Source: Planctomycetota bacterium
Lineage (GTDB): Bacteria > Planctomycetota > UBA1135 > GCA-002686595
Direction: 5' to 3'
Length of the DNA: 41,645 bases
Assembly (NCBI GenBank): GCA_028278425.1
Contig: JANQEJ010000194.1
Coordinates: 1 to 41,645, forward strand
Part shown: positions 35,184-41,645 of the stretch, in pieces
Layout of the letters: each line of letters opens with the position of its first letter
How positions within the stretch are numbered: position 1 is the stretch's first letter
Position numbers and translations under genes: made by a program
Notes under the pieces: generated by a model
The model's input: the letters and a program-made list of their open reading frames with translations, nothing else
What the model was told of the DNA's origin: nothing
The model's database searches: none

Positions 35184-36049
35184 AGTCGCTCGCCGGTTTG
35201 CTCTTCGCGCTCGCCACGCAGGACGTCGCGCACGAGGTGCGCGTCGAGCCGGCGGCGGTCGAGGTGGGGCAGCCGTTCGACGTCGTCTGCGACGTGACGC
35301 ATCCGGAGGGCGCGCGCCCGCGGGCGGTCGAGCCGGACTTCTTCGGCTCGGACCCGTGGGTGCTCTTCGACGCGCGCCGCGAGCTTCTGGCCGACGGCGC
35401 GACGCGGCTCGTGTGGACGCTCGCGTGCCTGGAGCCCGGTCCGGAGACCGAGCTGCCGGAGCTCGGCTACTCCGTCCTGATCGACGGGCGCGAGCGCGTT
35501 GCCTTCGCGACGGGCCACACGCTCGCCGTGGCGGGCGTCCTCGCCGAGGGCGAGGACGCGCCGCGGCCCCAGGTCGGCTTCCGCTCGCTCGCGGAGGAGC
35601 CCGCGCCGGCGCCCGCGTGGCGGCGCTGGGCGGTTTGGGGCGCTGTGCTGGCGAGCACGCTCCTGCTCGTCGCCGTCTACTTCCTCGCGCGCGCCTGGCG
35701 CGCGGCTCGCCGCCGCCCGAAGCCGGCGCCGCGTCCCGTCGCGCGCCTGGGAGAGCTCGAGCAGGCCGACCTGTCGCAGCGCGCGCGTCACTACGAGCTC
35801 GCGCGCCTCGTGCGCGAGGGGATCGACGAGGAGGCCGGCCGCGACCGCCGCGGGTTGACCGACGAGGAGTGGCTCGCCGCGCTCGACGACGTGCGGATCC
35901 CCGAACGCGCGAAGGTGGAAGCCGGCGCGGCGCTCGAGCGCTGCGCGGCGGTCAAGTTCGGCGCCGCGAAGCCCACCGACTGGGCGGTCGAGGAGACCTT
36001 CGCGCACGCGCGCCAGGCCCTCGCGACGCTCGAGGAGGAAGAAGTGTGA
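35180..36049 (+). CDS. Membrane protein of Bat operon (DUF4381-like)
   Basis: A 289-residue protein from the GTG at 35180 (GTGA overlap). A short signal segment is followed by a small beta domain (about 18-118: 'VRVEPAAVEVGQPFDVVCDV') resembling the repeats of BatD, a membrane helix (about 152-172: 'WAVWGAVLASTLLLVAVYFL') and a cytoplasmic helical region ('HYELARLVREGIDEEAG', 'LTDEEWLAALDDVRIPE'). The second half fits the DUF4381 type found in this position of Bat operons; the first half looks like a miniature BatD. This is a partial family assignment. It lies between DUF58 and BatA genes and probably joins a membrane complex with them. Confidence 0.78.
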   Translation: MKSLAGLLFALATQDVAHEVRVEPAAVEVGQPFDVVCDVTHPEGARPRAVEPDFFGSDPWVLFDARRELLADGATRLVWTLACLEPGPETELPELGYSVLIDGRERVAFATGHTLAVAGVLAEGEDAPRPQVGFRSLAEEPAPAPAWRRWAVWGAVLASTLLLVAVYFLARAWRAARRRPKPAPRPVARLGELEQADLSQRARHYELARLVREGIDEEAGRDRRGLTDEEWLAALDDVRIPERAKVEAGAALERCAAVKFGAAKPTDWAVEETFAHARQALATLEEEEV

Positions 36050-37098
36050 TGCTGCTCCAGGAGACCCAGAGCGCCGCGCGCGGGACGCTGCGCCTCTGGG
36101 GCGACTACTCCCTCGCGGATCCGCCGTTCCTGCTCGCCATCCCGGTCGTCGTCCTGGCCTACCTGTACGGCCGCGCGCGCCACGGCCGCCCGCGCGCCGC
36201 GGTGCCGGTGCTGCCCGCAGGCGTCGCCCTGGTGCGCTCGTGGCGCCAGCGGCTCGCCTTCCTGCCGCCCGTGATGCACGTGCTCGCGCTCGTGCTCGTC
36301 GTCATCGCACTCGCGCGGCCGCTGCGCGGCAACGTGGAGCGCCAGGTGATCTCCGAGGGCGTGGACATCGCGCTCGCGATCGACCGCTCGGGATCGATGC
36401 GCTTCGACGACCTCGAGCGCGGCCGCACGCGGCTCGACGTCGTCAAGGAGGTCGTCGATGACTTCGCGCGCCGCCGGATGACCGACACCGAGGCCGCGGC
36501 GGACAACGTGGCGCTCTTGACCTTCGCGCGCTACCCCTCCCTCCTGTGCCCGTTCACGCTCGACCACGACGCGCTCGCGGGCTTCCTCGAGCCGGTGGAG
36601 CTCGTTCAGCGCCGCGAGGAGGACGGCACCGGCATCGGCGTCGCGCTCGCCAAGGCGGTCAGCCTCCTGCGCGAGACCGACGCGAAGTCGAAGGTGTGCG
36701 TGCTCCTGACCGACGGCGAGAACAACGTGCTCGACATCATGCCGCGCCAGGCGGGCGAGCTCGCCGCGGAGGAGGGAATCCGCGTCTACACGATCTACGC
36801 CGCGCGCAACCTCTTCGTGTACGACCCGCTGCGCGGCTACGTCCCGACGGCTCAGGCCCACGACACGAGCGACCTCCGGGAGATCGCCGAGATGACGGGC
36901 GGGCGTTTCTACCGCGCGCGCGACAAGGACGGGCTCGAAGAGATCTACGCCGAGATCGAGAGCCTCGAGCGCACCGAGCGCCGCGAGGAGCGCCACGAGG
37001 AGAACTACGACCTCTATCCCGGCTTCCTGTGGGCGGCGTTCCTGCTCTACGGCGCCGCCTGGCTCTCGATCACCACCTGGGCGCGGAGGCTCCCGTGA
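36049..37098 (+). CDS. batA: BatA-like membrane vWA protein
   Basis: A 349-residue protein from the ATG at 36049, overlapping the previous stop by one base (TGATG), with AGGAGG 11-16 bases upstream. Two N-terminal helices (about 27-41 and 74-90) precede a von Willebrand factor A domain with the metal-ion site D112-x-S-x-S ('IDRSGSM') and 'VCVLLTDGENN'. A third helix lies at the C-terminus ('LYPGFLWAAFLLYGAAWLS'). This is the BatA layout: anchored vWA domain facing the periplasm or cytoplasm between helices. Bat proteins were named for aerotolerance in Bacteroides; a stress-related envelope complex is the usual view. Confidence 0.94.
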   Translation: MLLQETQSAARGTLRLWGDYSLADPPFLLAIPVVVLAYLYGRARHGRPRAAVPVLPAGVALVRSWRQRLAFLPPVMHVLALVLVVIALARPLRGNVERQVISEGVDIALAIDRSGSMRFDDLERGRTRLDVVKEVVDDFARRRMTDTEAAADNVALLTFARYPSLLCPFTLDHDALAGFLEPVELVQRREEDGTGIGVALAKAVSLLRETDAKSKVCVLLTDGENNVLDIMPRQAGELAAEEGIRVYTIYAARNLFVYDPLRGYVPTAQAHDTSDLREIAEMTGGRFYRARDKDGLEEIYAEIESLERTERREERHEENYDLYPGFLWAAFLLYGAAWLSITTWARRLP

Positions 37099-38111
37099 GC
37101 TTCCTGCCGTTCGACCTGCTCCGTCCGGAGCACTGGTGGGCGCCGGTGGCGTCGGTCCTGATCGCCGTCCTTGGTCTGTGGAGTCTGTCGGTGCGCCGGC
37201 GCGGCGCCGAGCGGCTCGTCGACCTCCGCCAGCTACGGCGCTTCCTTCCGGACTACTCGCGCGGCCGCGCGACGGTTCGCGCCCTGCTCGCCTTCGCCGC
37301 GACCGGCCTCGTCGGCTTCTCGCTGCTCGGCCCGGTGCGCGGCTACACCTTCCGCGACGTCGTCGGGCACGGGCTCGACATCGTCGTCTGCGTCGACACC
37401 TCGCAGAGCATGCTGGCGCGCGACGTCAAGCCGAACCGGCTGGAGCGAGCCAAGCGCGAGGTGGCCGGGCTCCTCGACACGCTCCGGGGAGACCGCGTGG
37501 CCGTGATCGCCTTCTCCGGCGAAGCGCGCGAGATCGCGCCGCTCACCCACGACAAGCGCACGCTCAAGAAGCTGGTCGAGCCCGTCGGTCCCGAGGACAA
37601 CCGCATGGGCGGTACCGACCTCGCGTCCGCGCTCGAGCGCGCGCTCGCGATGTTCGACGGGCGCACCGGCGCCTACGAGGTGATCGCGCTCCTGACCGAC
37701 GGCGAGGACCTGGCCGGAGAGGCGGCGCGCATGGCCGCCGAGGCGCGCGACCGGGGCATTCGCGTCTACGTCGTCGGCGTCGGCAAGGCGTCGGGCGGCA
37801 AGATCCCCATCGTCGGCCCGGACGGCACCGAATCCTTCCTCCTCGACAAGGAGGGCGAGGAGGTCGTCACCCGCATGGACCGCACGAGCCTCGAGCGGAT
37901 CGCCGAGACGACCGGCGGCGCGTTCCTGACGGTGGAGGAGCACCCGACGCCGCTCGAGGAGCTCTACGTGAAGCGCATCTCGCGGCTCGAGGGCCGCGAG
38001 CTCGTCGGGGGGAAGCAGCGCGTGCCGCACGACCGCTACCAGTGGGCCCTCGCGCTCGCCCTGGCCTGCATGGTGTGCGAAGTCGGCCTGCGGGAGAGGA
38101 GGCGCGCGTGA
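37095..38111 (+). CDS. batB: BatB-like membrane vWA protein
   Basis: A 338-residue protein from the GTG at 37095 (GTGA overlap with batA). Helices near residues 16-32 and 61-80 precede a vWA domain with D101-x-S-x-S ('VDTSQSM') and 'VIALLTDGEDL', and 'AFSGEAREIAPLTHD' is a typical BatB segment. A last helix follows ('WALALALACMVCEVGL'). It is a diverged paralogue of the preceding BatA gene, with the same order of parts. Both are expected to sit in one inner-membrane complex. Confidence 0.94.
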   Translation: MSFLPFDLLRPEHWWAPVASVLIAVLGLWSLSVRRRGAERLVDLRQLRRFLPDYSRGRATVRALLAFAATGLVGFSLLGPVRGYTFRDVVGHGLDIVVCVDTSQSMLARDVKPNRLERAKREVAGLLDTLRGDRVAVIAFSGEAREIAPLTHDKRTLKKLVEPVGPEDNRMGGTDLASALERALAMFDGRTGAYEVIALLTDGEDLAGEAARMAAEARDRGIRVYVVGVGKASGGKIPIVGPDGTESFLLDKEGEEVVTRMDRTSLERIAETTGGAFLTVEEHPTPLEELYVKRISRLEGRELVGGKQRVPHDRYQWALALALACMVCEVGLRERRRA

Positions 38112-39031
38112 GGTCCGCCGTGTTGCTCGCGCTCGTTCTCCTGACGCCGCAGGAAGAGATCGAGGAGACGTTCACTTTCCAAGGCACGCCCGCCGAGGCG
38201 ATGGCGTCGATCGAGAAGCTGTCCGACCTCGAGGAGGCGGGCCGCGCGATCAAGCTCGCCGAGGAGTTCGCCGGCGACGAGGAGCGTCCCGAGCCGCTGC
38301 GCGCCGAGTTCCACTACGCGATCGGGGTCGTGCGCGCGCGCCACGCGCTCGCGCTTCCGGCGCAGGACGCCTTCAACACCGCGCGCGCCCTCGCGGGGCC
38401 GGGCGAGCTGCGGCTCGACGCCACGTACAACGTCGGCACGCTCTGGCTCGAGCACGCCGAGGCGCAATGGCAGGCGTTCCAAGAGAGCGGCGGACAGCCG
38501 CCGCCTGGACAGGAGCCGGGCGAGGATCCGCTCGGCGTGATCCGCGGCGCGTACCTGCTCGCGAAGGACGGCCTGATCGAGCGCCTGCGCGGCGACTGGC
38601 GCGACGAGGACACCCGCGCCAACCTCGAGCTGGTCCAGCGGCGGCTCCGGATGCTCGACGCGATCGAGGAGATGCAGCAGGAGCAGGAGCAGCCCGAGGA
38701 CCAACAGCAGGAAGAGCAGGGGCAAGAGGAGCAGCCGCAGGACGAGCACCAGGAGCCGCCGGAGGAGCAGGAGGGCGAAGGAGAGCAGCAGCTTGAGGAG
38801 CAGCCGAATCCGGAGGAGAGCGAGGAAGGCACCGGCGAAGGGGAGCAGCAGACGGGCGAGCTCCCCGAGGTGGAAGCGCCGCCGCCCGGTGAGCCGGACG
38901 CGGAGCGGCGCATGTCGCGCGAGGAGGTGATGCAGCTTCTCGACAAGCTCCAGGAGCTGGAAGAGGAGCGCGAGCTGCTCGAGGCGCTCTTGCGCCAGCG
39001 GCAGCGCGTACGCGTGGAAAGGGATTGGTGA
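38108..39031 (+). CDS. batC: BatC-like TPR protein with long Glu/Gln-rich region
   Basis: A 307-residue protein from the GTG at 38108 (GTGA overlap). After a short signal peptide it has TPR-like helices about residues 40-185 ('LDATYNVGTLWLEHAEAQW', 'RANLELVQRRLRMLDAIEEM'). A region of about 70 residues made almost only of Glu, Gln, Pro and Gly follows, then a C-terminal helix ('MSREEVMQLLDKLQELEEER'). TPR plus a low-complexity acidic stretch is typical of BatC. The position between BatB and BatD supports the assignment. The acidic run may be a flexible or calcium-binding linker; that is inference. Confidence 0.85.
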   Translation: MRSAVLLALVLLTPQEEIEETFTFQGTPAEAMASIEKLSDLEEAGRAIKLAEEFAGDEERPEPLRAEFHYAIGVVRARHALALPAQDAFNTARALAGPGELRLDATYNVGTLWLEHAEAQWQAFQESGGQPPPGQEPGEDPLGVIRGAYLLAKDGLIERLRGDWRDEDTRANLELVQRRLRMLDAIEEMQQEQEQPEDQQQEEQGQEEQPQDEHQEPPEEQEGEGEQQLEEQPNPEESEEGTGEGEQQTGELPEVEAPPPGEPDAERRMSREEVMQLLDKLQELEEERELLEALLRQRQRVRVERDW

Positions 39032-40809
39032 TGCGGGCGAAGTTCAAGGTCTGGGCGCTCGTCGCCCTGTTCTGTCTGGGCGGCCTGGCGCGCGGCCAGG
39101 GGGAGGCGAAGCTCTCCGCGCAACTCGGGAGCGGCGTTTTGAAGCTTGGCGAGCGCACGTCGATCTCGATCGTGCTCGAGGGCGTCCGCGACGCGCGCGT
39201 CGCCAGCGTGCCCGCGGTCGAGGGACTCGTCATCGGCGCGCCCAGCGGGCCGAGCGCGCGCACCTACGAGTCGTTCATCAACGGCCGCAGGCGATCGAGC
39301 TACTCGCTCGCCTGGTCCATCCCCGTGCGCCCCACGGCCGAGGGCGAATACGAGATCCCGCCGATCGAGGTCGAGTACGGAGGCAAGCGGTACAGCACCA
39401 CGCCGCTGCACCTCAAGGTCGTCGAGGACATGCGCGGGGAGGAGCTCGGCTTCCTCGAGGTGCGCCGGACGTCCTCGACCCCGGTCGTCGAGGGCATGCC
39501 CTTCACGATCGAGATCCGTTTCGGCTGGGACGAATCGCTCGCGAACGTGAACTTCGCCGACCTGTCCCTGAGCTGGTGGGGCGAGCTCCCCGGCACGATC
39601 GAGCTCGAGCGCGAGTTCCCGCCGCCCGGCGCGCGGGTGATCCAGAGCGGCGTTTCCGTCAACTCCGACGAGGTCGTGACGGTCGAGGAGGTCGAGCCGA
39701 TCGAGCGCGACGGTCGCGCCTACCGCGTGCTACGGCTCCAGCGCTCCCTGATCGCGACGCGGCCGGGGTTGCTCGAGTTCCCCGACGCCTTCCTGAACTT
39801 CGGGCGCGCCGAGGAGCGCGGGAGCTTCTTCCAGCGCCGCAACGTCAAGGTGCAGGACTTCTACGTGCGCGCGCCGCGGTTCTACGTCGACGTCAAAGCG
39901 CTCTCGAAGAAGGGCCAGCCGTTCGACTTCACCGGGGCGATCGGGAGCATCGCCGCCCAGGCCTCGGTCGACTCGCGCGACGTCGACGTCGGCGATTCGA
40001 TGAAGCTCACCGTCGAGTGGACCGGCGAGGCGAACTTCGAGTTCTTCGAGGCGCCCGACATCGGCCGCCTCGACGCCTTCGACGGCTTCCGCGTCTACGG
40101 CAAGACGGAGGAGAAGAGCTACGCGGGCCGCACGACCACGTACGACCTCGCCCCGGTCTCCGAGGATGTGGACGAGATCCCGCCGGTGCCGCTCCCGGTC
40201 TACGACGCCGGGCGCGGCGCCTACGTCACCGTCGAGACCGAGCCGATCGCGATCCGCGTGCGCCCGCTCGCGGGCGCGGTCGAGCTCGAGGGCGAGGACA
40301 AGGACGACGGCACCGGCCGCGACATTCGCGACGTCGACACGCGCCCGCTCGCCCGCGGCAGAGGAAGCGCCGCGGACGCGCCGCTTCCGACCGGGGCGGT
40401 GATCGCCGCGCTCTTCGGCGTGCCCATCCTGTGGGTCCTCGCGCGCACGGCCGTCCGGCGGCGGAGCGATCCGGCGGCTCCGCTCGAGCGGCGGCGGCGG
40501 GGCGCGCGCCGGCGGCTGCGCCGCGCGCTCGCCGCGGCGCGCACGTCCGAGGACGAGCTGAAGGCGCTCCAGCGCTTCCTCGCCGAGCGATCCCGCGAGC
40601 ACGACCTCGCGTGGGTCGGCCGCGACACCGCGCTCGGCGTCCGCGCGGCGACGAACGGCGGACCGCCGGTGGACGACGACGCCGCGCGCGAGCTCGCGGA
40701 CCTGATGGAACGTCTGGAGGCCGCGGTGTGGGCCGGCGATGGCGGCGGCTCGGTCGAGAAGAGCGAGGTGCTGCGCGTCGCCGACCGCCTGATCGGAGGT
40801 GGGCTGTGA
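39031..40809 (+). CDS. batD: BatD-like protein
   Basis: A 592-residue protein from the ATG at 39031, sharing one base with the previous stop (TGATG); GTG and TTG codons just upstream are alternatives. After the signal peptide ('VWALVALFCLGGLARGQ') come repeated beta-sandwich domains of BatD type: 'LSAQLGSGVLKLGERTSISI', 'STPVVEGMPFTIEIRFGWD' and 'AQASVDSRDVDVGDSMKLTV', where 'V-x-V-G-(D/E)-x-x-x-L' recurs. A membrane helix ('GAVIAALFGVPILWVLA', about 450-467) and an Arg-rich cytoplasmic helical tail follow. BatD is thought to sit mainly outside the membrane and organise the vWA proteins. Confidence 0.92.
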   Translation: MRAKFKVWALVALFCLGGLARGQGEAKLSAQLGSGVLKLGERTSISIVLEGVRDARVASVPAVEGLVIGAPSGPSARTYESFINGRRRSSYSLAWSIPVRPTAEGEYEIPPIEVEYGGKRYSTTPLHLKVVEDMRGEELGFLEVRRTSSTPVVEGMPFTIEIRFGWDESLANVNFADLSLSWWGELPGTIELEREFPPPGARVIQSGVSVNSDEVVTVEEVEPIERDGRAYRVLRLQRSLIATRPGLLEFPDAFLNFGRAEERGSFFQRRNVKVQDFYVRAPRFYVDVKALSKKGQPFDFTGAIGSIAAQASVDSRDVDVGDSMKLTVEWTGEANFEFFEAPDIGRLDAFDGFRVYGKTEEKSYAGRTTTYDLAPVSEDVDEIPPVPLPVYDAGRGAYVTVETEPIAIRVRPLAGAVELEGEDKDDGTGRDIRDVDTRPLARGRGSAADAPLPTGAVIAALFGVPILWVLARTAVRRRSDPAAPLERRRRGARRRLRRALAAARTSEDELKALQRFLAERSREHDLAWVGRDTALGVRAATNGGPPVDDDAARELADLMERLEAAVWAGDGGGSVEKSEVLRVADRLIGGGL

Positions 40810-41543
40810 AGTCGATCGTCCTTCTGCTCTTGCTCGCCGCGCCCGCCCTCGCGCAGGACGGCGCCTTCGAGCACGGCGTCGAGGCCTATCGCCGCGGCGA
40901 CAACGAGACCGCGATGCTCCACTGGGAGTCGCTGCTCGAGGAGGATCTCTCCGGCGAAGACCGCGCGCGCGTTCTCTACAACCTGGGCAACGCCGCCTGG
41001 CGCAACGGCGACGGAACCGAGGCCGTCGCCTGGTACACCGCCTGCCTGCGGCACGCGCCGCGCCACGCCGACGCCTGGGCGAACGTCGAGTTCGCGCGCA
41101 GCGAGCTGGGCCTCGACCCGGCGGACCGCGGAGACCTGCGCTCCTCCGCGCACCGGCTGCTCGGCGCGGCGACGCCGCGCGAGAGCGCGTGGCTCGTCAT
41201 CGGCGCCTCGGTCCTCCTCGGGCTCGCGCTCGCGGGCGAAGCGCTGCGCGGCGGCAGGCTCTGGCGGGCGCTCTCGCTCGGCGGCTTCGTCCTCGTGCTC
41301 GCCGCGAGCGGGCCGTGGATCTACGGCGAGCTGCGCGCGGAGGGCGACCCGCACATCGTCGTCGGCGAGCCGGAGGTGTCGATCCGCTCGGAGCCGCGCG
41401 AAGGCCTGCCGAACCTCGCGCTGCTCTATCCCGGCGAGACGGTCGAGCGCATCGACGCCCTGCCGGGCTGGATCCGCGTCGAGACGGCGAAGGGCGACCG
41501 CGGCTGGGTGCCGGAGGACGCGCTGTTCTCGCTGCGGCGCTGA
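40806..41543 (+). CDS. batE: BatE-like TPR / SH3b protein
   Basis: A 245-residue protein from the GTG at 40806 (GTGA overlap). A signal peptide ('SIVLLLLLAAPALAQ') precedes two or three TPR units ('VEAYRRGDNETAMLHWESLL', 'VLYNLGNAAWRNGDGTEAVA'), two membrane helices (about 125-140 and 151-170), and a C-terminal SH3b-like domain ('VSIRSEPREGL', 'GWIRVETAKGDRGWVPEDAL'). TPR plus two helices plus bacterial SH3 is the BatE arrangement; SH3b domains often bind cell-wall peptides. It is the last gene of the operon, with no clear terminator hairpin before the window end. Confidence 0.9.
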   Translation: MKSIVLLLLLAAPALAQDGAFEHGVEAYRRGDNETAMLHWESLLEEDLSGEDRARVLYNLGNAAWRNGDGTEAVAWYTACLRHAPRHADAWANVEFARSELGLDPADRGDLRSSAHRLLGAATPRESAWLVIGASVLLGLALAGEALRGGRLWRALSLGGFVLVLAASGPWIYGELRAEGDPHIVVGEPEVSIRSEPREGLPNLALLYPGETVERIDALPGWIRVETAKGDRGWVPEDALFSLRR

Positions 41544-41546
41544 GCG

Positions 41547-41645
41547 CTAGGAGCCTGTCCGAGTAGTCCTCGCTCTGGTGAGACTCGGGATCGGAGCGGG
41601 ACCGGAGTTGGATCAAGCTCCCCCGACGAGCCGTGCGCTGATCAG
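41547..41645. other. Possible left end of an insertion sequence (window edge)
   Basis: After the BatE stop, CTAG (41547-41550) is followed by GAGCCTGTCCGAGTAG (from 41551). The string GAG-C-CTGTCCGA resembles the terminal inverted repeats of IS5-group elements, many of which insert at CTAG or TNA. No transposase is visible because the window ends 95 bases later, so this is only a resemblance. Confidence 0.25.

Overview
This is a GC-rich (about 70 %) chromosomal segment, densely packed, with many GTG and TTG starts and stop/start overlaps of the GTGA type. The gene mix points to a Planctomycetota-like bacterium: a MoxR/DUF58/Bat aerotolerance operon, BlaI/M56 sensor genes, a Tricorn-type S41 peptidase, a large secreted HEAT protein, a TPR protein next to an ExbB/ExbD pair, and a WD40-like propeller fused to an alpha/alpha barrel of squalene-cyclase type. 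The taxonomic call is an inference from gene content, since no rRNA or tRNA gene is seen. No CRISPR array or complete insertion sequence is visible.

Layout. Positions 1-2132 (minus) carry two tandem HDOD signalling proteins, the first cut by the window edge. Positions 2411-12746 (plus) carry a HEAT-repeat exported protein, a lytic transglycosylase overlapping or abutting an MscS channel, a membrane-anchored FMN glutamate-synthase-like protein coupled to a YceH (DUF480) protein, and a receptor-like protein with a type-1 periplasmic-binding fold and an unrecognised repeated cytoplasmic domain. Positions 12753-15336 hold a small lipoprotein (minus), a JmjC/cupin-8 oxygenase-like gene (plus) and an anchored SGNH hydrolase (minus). 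Positions 15665-23373 (minus) hold a four-gene set in transcription order: TPR protein, ExbB, ExbD, and a propeller/barrel fusion. Positions 23512-27331 (minus) hold BlaI, an M56 peptidase and an unusual Cys/Asp/His-rich coiled-coil protein, preceded by a BlaI-like operator and closed by a hairpin terminator. Positions 27430-28378 (minus) hold two small exported or membrane proteins. Positions 28523-33106 (plus) hold the Tricorn-like peptidase and a secreted propeller protein. Positions 33241-41543 (plus) hold an eight-gene moxR-DUF58-bat operon. The last hundred bases may begin an insertion sequence.

The most interesting system is the ExbB/ExbD set. Its last protein has an extracytoplasmic beta-propeller and then two further membrane helices. 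The final helix carries the Ser-x3-His spacing seen in TonB. It is followed by a long disordered linker of about 375 residues and an alpha/alpha barrel. I infer a TonB-like device driven by the proton motive force, in which the energised partner ends in an alpha/alpha barrel instead of the usual TonB C-terminal domain. Second in interest are the BlaI/M56 operon with its orphan cargo protein, and the binding-fold receptor with an internally repeated cytoplasmic domain.
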